64,000 bases of DNA from Campylobacteraceae bacterium (lineage in GTDB: Bacteria > Campylobacterota > Campylobacteria > Campylobacterales > Sulfurovaceae). The DNA lies in assembly GCA_027080995.1 (NCBI GenBank), contig JALWNT010000021.1, positions 1 to 64,000 on the forward strand. Direction: 5' to 3'. Of the stretch, positions 41,439 through 51,112 are shown one piece after another. Every line of letters begins with the position of its first letter. The first letter of the stretch is position 1. Position numbers and translations under genes: made by a program. The notes under the pieces were generated by a model. It was not told the origin of the DNA. It saw only the letters and a list, made by a program, of their open reading frames with translations, and ran no database searches.

Positions 41439-42328
41439 AATTGGCGATTGTCGGAGCGGGAAAATGGGGACGGGCGCTGAACCACGCCTACGGGATGAAA
41501 AACGAGGTGGTGATCACCTCCCGCCGGCGGCATCCGGATCTGGAGAATTTCGTCTCCGTGGACGAAGCGCTGCGCCGGGAGTATCTGATCTTGGCGATTC
41601 CCGCCCAGTTCGTCCGGCACTGGATGCAGGAGCATTTCGTCGATCGGGGGCAGAAGATCCTCGTGGCCGCCAAGGGGATCGAAGTGAGCAGCGGTGCACT
41701 GCTCAACGAGATTTTCGAAAGTTTCCTTCCTCTCGATCGGCTCGCCTATCTCTCGGGGCCTTCTTTTGCTGCGGAGGTGATGCGCTCCTTGCCGACGGCA
41801 CTCGTGGTCAGCTCCCTCTCCCCGAGTCTGGCGGAGGCCTTCGCCGGGGCGCTGCCCGATTTCATCAAAGGCTATACCGATGACGATGTCACCGGCGCGG
41901 AGGTGGGCGGAGCCTACAAGAACGTCATCGCCATCGCCGGAGGGGTTTGCGACGGATTGAAACTGGGCAACAACGCCCGCGCGGCGCTTATCTCTCGGGG
42001 GCTGGTGGAGATGGCGCGTTTCGGGGCACATTACGGAGCCCGAGAACGCACATTCCTCTCTCTAGGCGGTGCGGGAGACCTCTTTTTGACGGCCAGCAGC
42101 ACGCTTTCGCGCAACTACCGGGTGGGACTGGGCCTGACACAGGGAAAGAGGATCGACGCCATTCTCGAGGAGCTGGGCGAAGTGGCCGAAGGGGTCGGCA
42201 CCGCTGAAGCGCTGCAACGTATCGCCGAGCGGGAGGAGCTCTACCTTCCCATTGCCGCCGAAGTCTACCGGATGCTCCGAGAGGGAAAGTCACCGCGGGA
42301 GAGCCTGCACGACCTGCTCGGATCCTGA
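41435..42328 (+). CDS. gpsA: Glycerol-3-phosphate dehydrogenase [NAD(P)+]
   Basis: 297 residues. It makes sn-glycerol-3-phosphate for phospholipid synthesis from dihydroxyacetone phosphate. Motifs: [48 protein letters not shown] and [20 protein letters not shown] with the catalytic Lys in the AYKN segment. It overlaps the RCK gene by ATGA (41435-41438). Confidence 0.95.
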   Translation: MKLAIVGAGKWGRALNHAYGMKNEVVITSRRRHPDLENFVSVDEALRREYLILAIPAQFVRHWMQEHFVDRGQKILVAAKGIEVSSGALLNEIFESFLPLDRLAYLSGPSFAAEVMRSLPTALVVSSLSPSLAEAFAGALPDFIKGYTDDDVTGAEVGGAYKNVIAIAGGVCDGLKLGNNARAALISRGLVEMARFGAHYGARERTFLSLGGAGDLFLTASSTLSRNYRVGLGLTQGKRIDAILEELGEVAEGVGTAEALQRIAEREELYLPIAAEVYRMLREGKSPRESLHDLLGS

Positions 42329-42396
42329 ACGTCTCTTCCATTCTTTTATCCCCTTTTGGGTAATATCTTAATAATTTGTCAACAAGGAAAAAGCCG

Positions 42397-44448
42397 ATGA
42401 ACGCACCGTTGCTGATCGAAGTGGGCGTCGAAGAGCTGCCTGCTCTTCCGCTCCTGAAAACTCTTCCTTCCATCGAAAATTCGTGGAAAGAGATTCAAAA
42501 ATCCCGGCATCTGGAGAGCGATTTTCGTTTTCTCTACACTCCTCGGCGTCTAGTCATCGAGGCGGAGGCTTTTCCTCTGCGTCAATCCGACAGCGTCGAA
42601 GAACTCTTCGGCCCGCCGGCAGAGATCGCGATCCGCGACGGCAAACCGACGCCGGCGGGGGAGGGGTTTGCCCGAAAGTGCGGTGTGGCTTTCGAGGAGC
42701 TTCAGCGCCTGAAAAAGGGGGATCGGGAAGTGCTCTACTACCGCCGGGAAGTGCCGGGCCGGGAGACGGAGGCGTTGCTGCCGGAGATGGTCCGTGAGTG
42801 GATCGCTTCGATGAACTTCGGCAAGATGATGCGCTGGGGCGATCGGCACGACGAATTTATTCGCCCCGTGCGCTGGCTCCAGGTCCGCCTGGGAGATCGC
42901 AGCGTCCCCGCGGAGCTCTTCGGCGTCTCCTCCGACACACGAACCTATCTGCACCGCATGGTGAGCTTCGAACCGGTGGAAGTTCCCGAGATCAGGAGCT
43001 TTGATAAGATTCTGGAGGAGGGGAAAGTCGTTCTCGATCCTGCCGGACGCCGGGAGATGATTCGCACAGATTTTGCCGCCATCGAATCCGAAAGCGGCCT
43101 GAGGATCGAAGAGGACGAAGCGCTGCTCAATGAGGTGGTGGCCATCACCGAATATCCCAGAGCCCTGATGGGGAGCTTCGACGAGAAATTCCTGGAGTTG
43201 CCTCCGGAGGTGATCGTCACCTCGATGAAAGAGCATCAGCGTTATTTCCCGGTCTTCGATGCGGAAGGAAATCTCTCCAACCGTTTCGTCGTGGTCAGCA
43301 ACGCCGTGACCGACGATTACAGCCAAGTCATCGCCGGCAATGAGCGCGTCCTGCGCCCCCGGCTGGAGGATGCCCTCTTCTTCTATCGCAACGACCTGAA
43401 GCGGGGACTCACGATCGAAGGGTTGGAAAAGATCCAGTTCATCGACGGCTTGGGGACTCTGCTGGACAAAGTGAATCGCGAACGCAACATCGCGCTGCGT
43501 CTGACGGGCATCTATATGGATCGACTCGAAGAGGAGACGGGCCGCAGCCCCCTTGACATCGAAGAGCTGATGGATCGGGCCGTCACGTTGGCCAAAGCGG
43601 ATCTGTTGACGGAGATGGTCTACGAATTTACGGAACTGCAGGGGCTGATGGGATACTACTATGCCCAGGCTCTCGGGGAGGATCCCCTGGTCTGCACCGC
43701 CATCAAAGAGCAGTACCGGCCCGAAGGAGAGGGGGCGGAGTTGCCGACGACCGTCTTTTCGTCGATTCTGGCGATGGCGATCAAACTCGATACTCTGCTG
43801 GGGCTTTTCAGTGTCGGGAAGATTCCCACAGGATCGAGAGATCCTTTCGCCCTGCGCCGGGCGGTCAACGGGATCATCCGCATCGTGACCCGTTTCGACC
43901 TGAGTTTCGATATTCCCGCGATTCTCGACCTCCTGGCCGATCAGTACGCACCTTTCGATCGGAAACGGCTGGAGGAGTTCATTTTGGAGAGGATCTACAA
44001 ATCCCTGCGTGCCAATCCCTCCCTTATCGCCGCGGTCCTTGCGACGGGAGAGCGGGACATCGACGAAATCGCCAAAAAAGTCGAAGCGCTCAAAACGATT
44101 CTGGAGCGGCCGGAGGCCCGGGAACTCTTTACGACATTCAAACGGGTAGCCAACATATCGACGGAAGTGGATCTCTCCGGTGAACTTCCCGTCGATCCGA
44201 CGCTTTTTCAAGCCGAGGAGGAGCGCGCACTCTGGGAAGCCTATCGTGAAGTGGCCGCCGGCAAATACCGCGACTACAAAGAGGAGCTTGAAGCTCTCTT
44301 CTCTCTCAAGCCCCGTCTTGATGCCTTCTTCGACGCGGTGCTGGTCAATGCCGAAGAGGAAGAGCTCCGACGCAATCGGCGGCACTTGGTGGCGTCGATC
44401 TATCGCAGTTTCCTGACGATCGCGGATCTGAAAGAGATCTCCGTATGA
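42397..44448 (+). CDS. glyS: Glycyl-tRNA synthetase beta subunit
   Basis: 683 residues. The start MNAPLLIEVGVEELPA is typical, with AAGGAAAAAGCCG as its ribosome-binding site; an upstream non-ATG start at 42376 is not needed. MKEHQRYFPVFD, the HD-like RNA-binding middle and a C-terminal anticodon-binding helix bundle are present. It recognises tRNA(Gly) together with GlyQ, encoded 15 kb upstream on the same strand. It overlaps era by four bases. Confidence 0.96.
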   Translation: MNAPLLIEVGVEELPALPLLKTLPSIENSWKEIQKSRHLESDFRFLYTPRRLVIEAEAFPLRQSDSVEELFGPPAEIAIRDGKPTPAGEGFARKCGVAFEELQRLKKGDREVLYYRREVPGRETEALLPEMVREWIASMNFGKMMRWGDRHDEFIRPVRWLQVRLGDRSVPAELFGVSSDTRTYLHRMVSFEPVEVPEIRSFDKILEEGKVVLDPAGRREMIRTDFAAIESESGLRIEEDEALLNEVVAITEYPRALMGSFDEKFLELPPEVIVTSMKEHQRYFPVFDAEGNLSNRFVVVSNAVTDDYSQVIAGNERVLRPRLEDALFFYRNDLKRGLTIEGLEKIQFIDGLGTLLDKVNRERNIALRLTGIYMDRLEEETGRSPLDIEELMDRAVTLAKADLLTEMVYEFTELQGLMGYYYAQALGEDPLVCTAIKEQYRPEGEGAELPTTVFSSILAMAIKLDTLLGLFSVGKIPTGSRDPFALRRAVNGIIRIVTRFDLSFDIPAILDLLADQYAPFDRKRLEEFILERIYKSLRANPSLIAAVLATGERDIDEIAKKVEALKTILERPEARELFTTFKRVANISTEVDLSGELPVDPTLFQAEEERALWEAYREVAAGKYRDYKEELEALFSLKPRLDAFFDAVLVNAEEEELRRNRRHLVASIYRSFLTIADLKEISV

Positions 44449-45338
44449 GTCGGCAGGCGCAGCGGGCGGGTTTCGTCGCCGTCGTGGGACGGCCCAACGC
44501 CGGGAAAAGTACGCTGCTGAACCATCTCGCGGGCGAAAAACTGGCGATGGTCTCCAAAAAAGCCCAGGCGACGCGCAAGCGGATGAACATCATCGTCATG
44601 CACGACAACGCGCAGATCATCTTCGTCGATACGCCGGGCTTGCACGAGAAAGAGAAACTTCTCAACCAATTCATGCTGGAAGAGGCGCTCAAAGCCGTCG
44701 GAGACGCCGATTTGATCCTCTTCCTCGCTCCGGCTTCCGATTCGATCGAAGCCTACGAAGAGTTTCTCGAAAAGATCGCCCGCAAAGAGACGCCCCATCT
44801 CGTCGTTTTGACCAAAACCGATCGGATCAGCAACGAAAAGCTTCTCAAAAAGATCGGAGAGTATCAGAAGTACCAGGATCGTTTCGAAGCGCTGATCCCT
44901 TATTCGGTCAAGCGGGAAGGGGACAAAAAACAGTTGCTCGACGCGGTCGCTTCCCGCCTCCCGGAACACCCCTGGCTTTTCGATCCCGAGCTGTTGACCA
45001 CGGAGACGATCCGTGACATTTACAGAGAGTTAATCCGCGAAGCCCTCTTCGAAAAACTGAGCGAAGAGATCCCCTACGAAAGCGACGTCGTCATCGACCG
45101 GGTGGAAGAGGGGGAAACGATCGATCGGGTCTACGCGACGATCATCACCGAGAAAGAGACCCAAAAGCGGATGATCATCGGAAACGGCGGAGAGTCGATC
45201 CGCCGGGTGGGCTCCTACGCCCGGAAACTGATGGAGACTTTTTCCGGAAAAAAAATTTATCTCGATCTGCATGTCGTAGTGCGCAAGGGTTGGAGTCGGG
45301 ACAAAAAGGCTTTGGAAAAGATCGGGTATTATTTTTAA
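44445..45338 (+). CDS. era: GTPase Era
   Basis: 297 residues. G1 GRPNAGKS at 15-22, G3 DTPGLH, G4 TKTD, and a C-terminal KH domain (MIIGNGGESIRRVGSYARKLMETFSGKKIYLDLHVVV region). Era binds the 3' end of 16S rRNA and helps 30S maturation. The usual T/S residues and KH glycines are kept. It ends the GC-rich block; the following 86 bp are strongly AT-rich. Confidence 0.96.
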   Translation: MSRQAQRAGFVAVVGRPNAGKSTLLNHLAGEKLAMVSKKAQATRKRMNIIVMHDNAQIIFVDTPGLHEKEKLLNQFMLEEALKAVGDADLILFLAPASDSIEAYEEFLEKIARKETPHLVVLTKTDRISNEKLLKKIGEYQKYQDRFEALIPYSVKREGDKKQLLDAVASRLPEHPWLFDPELLTTETIRDIYRELIREALFEKLSEEIPYESDVVIDRVEEGETIDRVYATIITEKETQKRMIIGNGGESIRRVGSYARKLMETFSGKKIYLDLHVVVRKGWSRDKKALEKIGYYF

Positions 45339-45383
45339 GCAGAAAAATTTTATCGATTAAGCGTGGATTTATATTATAACATA

Positions 45384-45389
45384 TATAAT
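45384..45389 (+). promoter_or_regulatory. Probable promoter of the pilus operon (-10)
   Basis: TATAAT within ATTATAACATATATAATC, 36 bp before the first gene of the operon, in a very AT-rich spacer after era. It marks the change to lower-GC sequence. Confidence 0.5.
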
Positions 45390-45424
45390 CAATTAGGTAA
45401 ACGAAGTATAAATAGGGGCTCGGT

Positions 45425-46945
45425 ATGAAAAATGGGGAGCGACGTTTTCAGAGTATCGTCTCGATCGACGAATACAACGCAAGGTATTATAAATATGAAG
45501 ACGGCGAGCTGAAGAGCCTGAACAAACTTCAGTTCAAAAAACGCAATTACTATACAAGTTTCATCGCAAACAAAGATTTGATTATCGCTCCGGTCTCGAT
45601 CAGCCGGAATATCGAGGACGAAGATATTGCGGGAGCGCTCGAAGATAAAGCCTATGACGAATTGGGTCTTGATCCCGCCGTTGATTATATCATTCATTAT
45701 CAGGAGACTCAGGGTGAGGGAGAGGGGCGCAATTTTCAGCTTTTCATCCTCGAAAAAGATCGGTATACCGAACTCTTTTCCTCCATTCGTCAGAGTCTCC
45801 GGTATGTGGATCTTATTCTTCCCGCACCATTGCTTTACCGGGCACTTTACGACTATGAGCTCGTTGAGAGTCGTAAAGTTCATTGTTTTCTCTATTTCAC
45901 GAATTACGATGCCACTATTACCTTCTACCGTAACGGTAGCTATCTCTATTCCAAATCAATCAATTATTCATTGAGCCAGCTCTACGATCGATACTGTGAA
46001 ATTGCCGGAAAAACAGTCGATGAAAAGCAGTTTTTCAGAATTTTTCAGAAAGAGGGTGTCAAAACGACGCACTTGGAATTTCAACAGAATCTGATCAAAC
46101 TCTTTAACGAAATATTCATCACGATCAATGATGTTGTCATCTATACCAAGCGGGCTTACAAGGTCGATGTAATCGACCAAATGTACATTGGGAGTGAATT
46201 AGGCCCGATCAGTGGTGCCGACGAATATGCCCAGAATTATCTAGGGCTCTACTCCAGCTCCATGTTTTTTGATTTCGGGATTAAGAGTGATGAGTGGTAT
46301 GTTGATCAGCTGCACTATATGATGGTCCTTAGTGCACAAAAGTATTGGGAAGAGCCTGAAACGTTCATAAACTTTACCCGCTATCCCCGTCCGCCGGCCT
46401 TTCCGAAACGGGCAAGCGGGCAATTCATTCTCGCGTTGTTAGCGGCGATACTTCTTGCTTCCTCCTACCCACTCTATTTCCTCGTCTCCTCCTATCTGCT
46501 TGATTTTAATAATCTGAGATTGAAGAAACAGGAGAGAGCTCTAAGTGCCGAAGTGAGAAAATACAAATCTATTCTTGGGAAAAAACGAGCCGAAATCAAA
46601 AAATTGAAAGTAGAGATATCCAAGCTTAAAAAGGTTTATACAGGCAAAGAGAAAACACTTCAGTCTGTTTATGAAAAGAAGGTCAATTATCGATTGAAAT
46701 CCAATCAATTCGCTCTTTTTGCAAAGGATTTGGCTCGTTTCAACGTCAACAGCGACCGCTTCAGAAATTTGGATAATCTTTATAGCATTTCATTGATTTC
46801 CCCCAGTGATCGAAACATCACAAGTCTTGTCAAATACATAACGAGAAACTATAAAAATGAAATAAAGACCATCGACATCGACCGCATAGAGAAAGATGAA
46901 AATAACTCCATGTATCGAGGAACTTTGAAGGTGAATATAAAATGA
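45425..46945 (+). CDS. MshI-like (PilM/PilN-type) pilus assembly protein
   Basis: 506 residues. The N-terminal 320 residues look like an actin-like PilM/GspL cytoplasmic domain; one membrane helix follows (ILALLAAILLASSYPLYFLVSSYLL, about 338-362), then a lysine-rich coiled coil and a small ferredoxin-like PilN end. That arrangement equals MshI of the MSHA system. It should link the cytoplasmic ATPase to the periplasmic ring. Overlaps the next gene by ATGA. Assignment rests mainly on gene order. Confidence 0.7.
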   Translation: MKNGERRFQSIVSIDEYNARYYKYEDGELKSLNKLQFKKRNYYTSFIANKDLIIAPVSISRNIEDEDIAGALEDKAYDELGLDPAVDYIIHYQETQGEGEGRNFQLFILEKDRYTELFSSIRQSLRYVDLILPAPLLYRALYDYELVESRKVHCFLYFTNYDATITFYRNGSYLYSKSINYSLSQLYDRYCEIAGKTVDEKQFFRIFQKEGVKTTHLEFQQNLIKLFNEIFITINDVVIYTKRAYKVDVIDQMYIGSELGPISGADEYAQNYLGLYSSSMFFDFGIKSDEWYVDQLHYMMVLSAQKYWEEPETFINFTRYPRPPAFPKRASGQFILALLAAILLASSYPLYFLVSSYLLDFNNLRLKKQERALSAEVRKYKSILGKKRAEIKKLKVEISKLKKVYTGKEKTLQSVYEKKVNYRLKSNQFALFAKDLARFNVNSDRFRNLDNLYSISLISPSDRNITSLVKYITRNYKNEIKTIDIDRIEKDENNSMYRGTLKVNIK

Positions 46946-47595
46946 AAAATGATGTTCATATTCTTGAGGACTTAGACAATTACTTTGCGAAAAAGAGCGA
47001 GACAGAACGGTGGATGATCATTCTGGGAATCGCTGCAATGGTAGGATACATCCTCTATCTCTACCTCTATCCATATGCAGAGAGCCGCTATAAAAGCAGT
47101 CTGAGAGAGAAAACAACGCTTGAGAGGAAAATCAAGAGTGACACTCTCTATTTACGGTCAATCACAGTCAATGGAAAACGAAACTACTACATAAACAAAT
47201 ATAATGACGATATTCACAAATTGAAGGCTCAGATACTTGATTATAGACAACGTATCGCAATGCTTGATAAAAGCTTTAAAAAGCTCTCCGAAGTTTTGTT
47301 CAATCAACAGAACTGGTCCAAGTTTCTTGATTCTATTTCAAAACGCGCACAGCAAAATGATGTGAAGTTGCTTCGCCTGGATAACCAGTATGTTCATGAC
47401 AAAAACAGTTTCGGACATGTTCTGGAAGTCGGAATTCGTTGTGAAGGGAAATTTCAGGGAATTCTGTCATTCCTAAACGATCTGGAACAAAACAAGCTCG
47501 TTACGGATGTCACGGCGAGTGACATCAAGGTTGCTCCGGATCAAAAAAATATTCTGGCCGATATCAATATTTCCGTCTGGGGGGTCAATCGATGA
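46942..47595 (+). CDS. MshJ-like (PilO-type) protein
   Basis: 217 residues: a short cytoplasmic tail, one membrane helix (WMIILGIAAMVGYILYLYLY, about 24-43), a coiled coil and a compact C-terminal domain ending in ISVWGVNR, the plan of PilO/GspM. It probably dimerises with the preceding protein in the inner-membrane alignment complex. It overlaps both neighbours by four bases. Confidence 0.75.
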   Translation: MKNDVHILEDLDNYFAKKSETERWMIILGIAAMVGYILYLYLYPYAESRYKSSLREKTTLERKIKSDTLYLRSITVNGKRNYYINKYNDDIHKLKAQILDYRQRIAMLDKSFKKLSEVLFNQQNWSKFLDSISKRAQQNDVKLLRLDNQYVHDKNSFGHVLEVGIRCEGKFQGILSFLNDLEQNKLVTDVTASDIKVAPDQKNILADINISVWGVNR

Positions 47596-48011
47596 AATCT
47601 GTTACTTCTGCCGCTCTCCTGCTCACATTCTGTCTCCCGATCCAGGCAGAACTTAGTGTGAAAAAGATTGGGATGATGGTCGAGAAAATCCAGAGCAAAC
47701 GGATAGGGAAACACTCCATTGATTTCATCAAAGTTCCCTCCGTATTTGTAGTACTCTCTACGGAAGAGAATCGGACAAAACATCCTATTGTTCGTGCACA
47801 TGAGAAGGCGGAGAAGCTTGTTCTCAAAGCTATCGTGAATGATCGGGCTTTTATCAACGGTAAGTGGGTTGGTCTTGGAGACAAAATACTCGGGTACAGG
47901 GTGGAAAGAATCGAAGGAAATGAAGTACTTCTGAAAAAAGAGCACAAAAGCGTACGTCTCTACTTTCAGGAGAGAAACCAAAGCAAAGCAATACAAATCA
48001 GCAAGGGGTAA
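47592..48011 (+). CDS. MshK-like (PilP-type) periplasmic protein
   Basis: 139 residues with a signal peptide (MKSVTSAALLLTFCLPIQA). The C-terminal part (AIVNDRAFINGKWVGLGDKILGYRVERIEGNEVLL) is the small beta domain found in PilP/GspC homology regions, which contacts the secretin. There is no lipobox cysteine in a clear position. Its stop shares a base with a possible start of the next gene. Confidence 0.7.
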   Translation: MKSVTSAALLLTFCLPIQAELSVKKIGMMVEKIQSKRIGKHSIDFIKVPSVFVVLSTEENRTKHPIVRAHEKAEKLVLKAIVNDRAFINGKWVGLGDKILGYRVERIEGNEVLLKKEHKSVRLYFQERNQSKAIQISKG

Positions 48012-48016
48012 TGGAA

Positions 48017-49525
48017 ATGAAATTGTTCAAAAGAGTATTATTTGGCTTTTTGATGGCCGGGAGCATCTTTCTGCAATATGCAAGTGCGGAAACGAATTGT
48101 GTCAACCGCCTTTTTAATGTCACAATTAGTGACAGTCTGACGATCGAAGATGCCATCGATAACCTGGCAGAGACCTGCGGTCTGACGGTTGTTGTGAAAG
48201 ATTCCGGTGCCCGTCACAAACTTAAGAAAAAACTCTATTACGTCAAGCTGAAAAATGCAACTTTAAAAAGTTTCCTGGATACAATCCTTAAAGATAACGA
48301 TCTTAACTATTCACTTCGAGGAAATAAACTGTCGATATCCTATCTTGTAACCAGGACCTACAAAGTGCATTACGTTACCGGACAGAGGTCCGGACAGAGC
48401 AGTGCCAATGTTCAGGTGGCGGGAGGTGCCAGCAGTTCAAGCAGCACCGCCGCCGGAACGGGGAAAGGGTCGACGATTACGATTAAGAGTGATCAGGAAT
48501 TCCAGTTCTGGGGGACCATCAAAGATGAAATTCACCGGATTCTTAATACAGCCGGTGACGGCAGCATCCACTTTACGAAAGTAGGCAACGCATGGATCGG
48601 TCCTGACGGTCAAAAATGGGAGTACAATCCGCTTGAACCTGTTATCAATCCCGAAGCAGGTCTTGTAACCGTCACAGGAACTTCTAGACAATTGGAGAGG
48701 GTTGATCGTTACATTGCGACGTTGATGAAACAGGTGAAGACTGAAGTAATGATCGATGTCAAAATTCTCGATGTACGTCTTGACAAAAGTAAAAGTCTAG
48801 GAATCGACTGGGGAAAAATTTACGATACTTCGATTACCTTTACGGGCAACTATCAAGGAAAACTTGGGAAGGGAGATAGTGGAAACCCCAGTGGGGGAGG
48901 AGGCGGAGCTTTCTCCTTTGCGATGGCGGGAGATTTGACCGGCGTCTTTAAATTTCTCAACACTCAAGGAGATGTCACGGTTGTCTCCAGCCCCCGGGTC
49001 ATGACACTAAATAATCAACCCGCGATGATCAGCGTCGGACAAGAGATTTTCTACAAACTCAAAACAACTAACAAAGTAGGCGGATCGGATACGGCAACAT
49101 CGGAAAATGAAACGGTAGAATCTGTCTTTGCGGGTATTTTACTTGATATTACTCCCGAAGTGGATTCTCGGGGAATGATTACTTTGAAGATAAATCCGTC
49201 AATTACTTCCTTGGCAGACGAAGAGCAAAAGAAACATTTGACAAATTTGACCATGCCTCCGAATATCAAACGTCGGCAAATCTCTTCAGTGATTAAAGTA
49301 CACGACGGGAATCATGCAATTTTGGGAGGGCTTATAACCCGAAGCAAGGGAACAACCACAGACAAAATTCCCTTGTTGGGAGAAATCCCTATTCTCGGAT
49401 ATGCATTCAAACGAGAAGAAATTCTCGATTATACGGATGAACTTGTTATCATAATCACACCGCATATCGTACGGAATCACCGTAACGTAACGTTGAGAGA
49501 CCTGGGTTACAAAAGTCTAAAATGA
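48017..49525 (+). CDS. mshL: Secretin, MshL/PilQ type
   Basis: About 502 residues. The ATG at 48017 has AAGGGG eight bases upstream; ATG 48011 is the alternative. Signal peptide (LFGFLMAGSIFLQYASA), N-terminal STN-like domain (LTIEDAIDNLAETCGLTVVV), a Ser/Gly linker, an N1-type domain (VTVTGTSRQLERVDRYIATL) and the secretin core with VSSPRVMTLNNQPAMISVG, VFAGILLDITPEVD and LGGLITRS, ending in ELVIIITPHIV. It forms the outer-membrane gate for the pilus or pseudopilus. A Gly-rich loop lies in the core. Confidence 0.88.
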   Translation: MKLFKRVLFGFLMAGSIFLQYASAETNCVNRLFNVTISDSLTIEDAIDNLAETCGLTVVVKDSGARHKLKKKLYYVKLKNATLKSFLDTILKDNDLNYSLRGNKLSISYLVTRTYKVHYVTGQRSGQSSANVQVAGGASSSSSTAAGTGKGSTITIKSDQEFQFWGTIKDEIHRILNTAGDGSIHFTKVGNAWIGPDGQKWEYNPLEPVINPEAGLVTVTGTSRQLERVDRYIATLMKQVKTEVMIDVKILDVRLDKSKSLGIDWGKIYDTSITFTGNYQGKLGKGDSGNPSGGGGGAFSFAMAGDLTGVFKFLNTQGDVTVVSSPRVMTLNNQPAMISVGQEIFYKLKTTNKVGGSDTATSENETVESVFAGILLDITPEVDSRGMITLKINPSITSLADEEQKKHLTNLTMPPNIKRRQISSVIKVHDGNHAILGGLITRSKGTTTDKIPLLGEIPILGYAFKREEILDYTDELVIIITPHIVRNHRNVTLRDLGYKSLK

Positions 49526-50334
49526 GTTATCGCTACACGGATGCGAAACAGGCTTTTGTCGATGAAGTAAAGACTGATGAGTATATTGAACTGGAAGGGA
49601 GTAGACGGGCTTTTCGGCAGTTGGGGCACAGTCTTAGTAAATCAACAAAGATGGTTTTGATTTACGGGAAACCAGGAACAGGGAAAACCCTCCTTCTTCA
49701 TCGCCTCTATGAAAAGAAGCGGGAAAAGATGGAAATTCATCTTCTTGATATTCCAAGTGGAACGCGGCGTGAATTCTATCGAAAACTTTTTCGTATTTTT
49801 ACAGGCAAAGAGATGCCTTTGAAAACCAAGGTTGATTTCGAAACCTTCGTGGCGTTTGCTCGAAGTATCAAAGGAAAACGAAACATAGTCGTGCTTTTGG
49901 ATGAAGCACAAATGTACCCCAAAGAGATGTTGGAAGAGATCCGTGTGCTCTCCGATACCGGAAGTATCAAATTCGTCATTGCCCTGCACAAAACCGAGGA
50001 CGAGGATCTTGTCGCCAAAAAACATTTTCAATCCCGCATTTGGGAAACGATAGAATTACGCAACGCGACTCCTCTTGAACTCAACGCTTATATCCACAAA
50101 CGACTTATACAGCATGGTCATAATGAATTGGCCTCTTTGTTTAAGGACCGACACATCAGATTGATCCATCGATGGACTGAAGGGAATTTCAGAGAGTGCA
50201 ATAAACTTCTCTATACGCTCTTCGAAATTTACGAGTATTATGGTAAACATGATCCCCAAAAGATCGATTACAATAAAATTTCCATCAAATACCTGGAAAT
50301 GGCAGCGATCAAAACAGGATTTATCCATGTATGA
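49522..50334 (+). CDS. mshM: MshM/ExeA-like AAA ATPase
   Basis: 270 residues. Walker A YGKPGTGKT and Walker B VVLLDEAQM of the ExeA/GspA group of AAA ATPases. ExeA-type ATPases help insert the secretin through the peptidoglycan layer; unlike ExeA there is no membrane helix or peptidoglycan-binding domain here. It overlaps mshL (ATGA) and the next gene by 8 bp. Confidence 0.82.
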   Translation: MSYRYTDAKQAFVDEVKTDEYIELEGSRRAFRQLGHSLSKSTKMVLIYGKPGTGKTLLLHRLYEKKREKMEIHLLDIPSGTRREFYRKLFRIFTGKEMPLKTKVDFETFVAFARSIKGKRNIVVLLDEAQMYPKEMLEEIRVLSDTGSIKFVIALHKTEDEDLVAKKHFQSRIWETIELRNATPLELNAYIHKRLIQHGHNELASLFKDRHIRLIHRWTEGNFRECNKLLYTLFEIYEYYGKHDPQKIDYNKISIKYLEMAAIKTGFIHV

Positions 50335-51055
50335 TATTGAGGAACTGGAAGAGCAATGGAAACGTTATCGACGAAAAAAATTGTTGCGTCGATTGGCGTG
50401 GGCGCTGTCGCTTGTCATTGTCCTGATGCTCCCTCTTCTTTATGTCGAAGTCTATCAGGGAAAGAGAAAATCACTTGATAGAAAAAACGTACATACAGCC
50501 ATAAAGTCTGAAGACAGCACATCAAAACAGAATCTTAGCGTTTCGACAAAGCAAAAAACAGGGAAGATCCAAAGAGAGATAAAAGCCGTTCCTTTGCTTC
50601 AGACAATCCCCCCCTCAATGAAGGAAGAGAGGCATCCGAAGGAAAAACCTGTTCGCCCGAAAATGAAAATCACATTTACGGATGAATCCTCAAAAGAGAT
50701 GACTCCGGTAAGAAAAGGGGGAACGGTCGAACTCAGTATGGTGAAACGTAACGACACGGCTGTGATTCGATCGATCGAAAAACGTTTTCCTTTGAGTCAT
50801 GATTATGATGATGCTATGTATCTCGCCAAATACTACTACAGTAAACATCGCTACAAAAAAGCCGAATATTGGTCGATGCAGGCCAATGTCGTCGACAGTT
50901 CAAAAGTGGAGAGTTGGATTCTCTTTGCTAAGTCGAAAGCGAAACGGGGACATCGAACGGAAGCGATTCGTATCTTGCAGCGCTATTACGACAATACAGG
51001 AGATCCTCAAGTCAAACTCTTAATTGACGCGATGAGAAAAGGAAGAAAATTCTAA
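50327..51055 (+). CDS. MshN-like membrane protein with TPR-type repeats
   Basis: 242 residues: a charged cytoplasmic start, one membrane helix (LAWALSLVIVLMLPLLYVEVY, about 23-43), a disordered Lys/Pro-rich periplasmic stretch (50-150) and a helical C-terminal repeat region (DDAMYLAKYYYSKHRYKKAEYWSMQ and following) like TPR/Sel1 repeats. Position and plan match MshN, of poorly known function. The 3' end carries the ATCTCTGAAAAA motif directly after the stop. Confidence 0.68.
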   Translation: MYDIEELEEQWKRYRRKKLLRRLAWALSLVIVLMLPLLYVEVYQGKRKSLDRKNVHTAIKSEDSTSKQNLSVSTKQKTGKIQREIKAVPLLQTIPPSMKEERHPKEKPVRPKMKITFTDESSKEMTPVRKGGTVELSMVKRNDTAVIRSIEKRFPLSHDYDDAMYLAKYYYSKHRYKKAEYWSMQANVVDSSKVESWILFAKSKAKRGHRTEAIRILQRYYDNTGDPQVKLLIDAMRKGRKF

Positions 51056-51112
51056 ATCTCTGAAAAAGCACTATAATAATATATCAATTCAGAAATTTTG
51101 TGAGAGGATGAT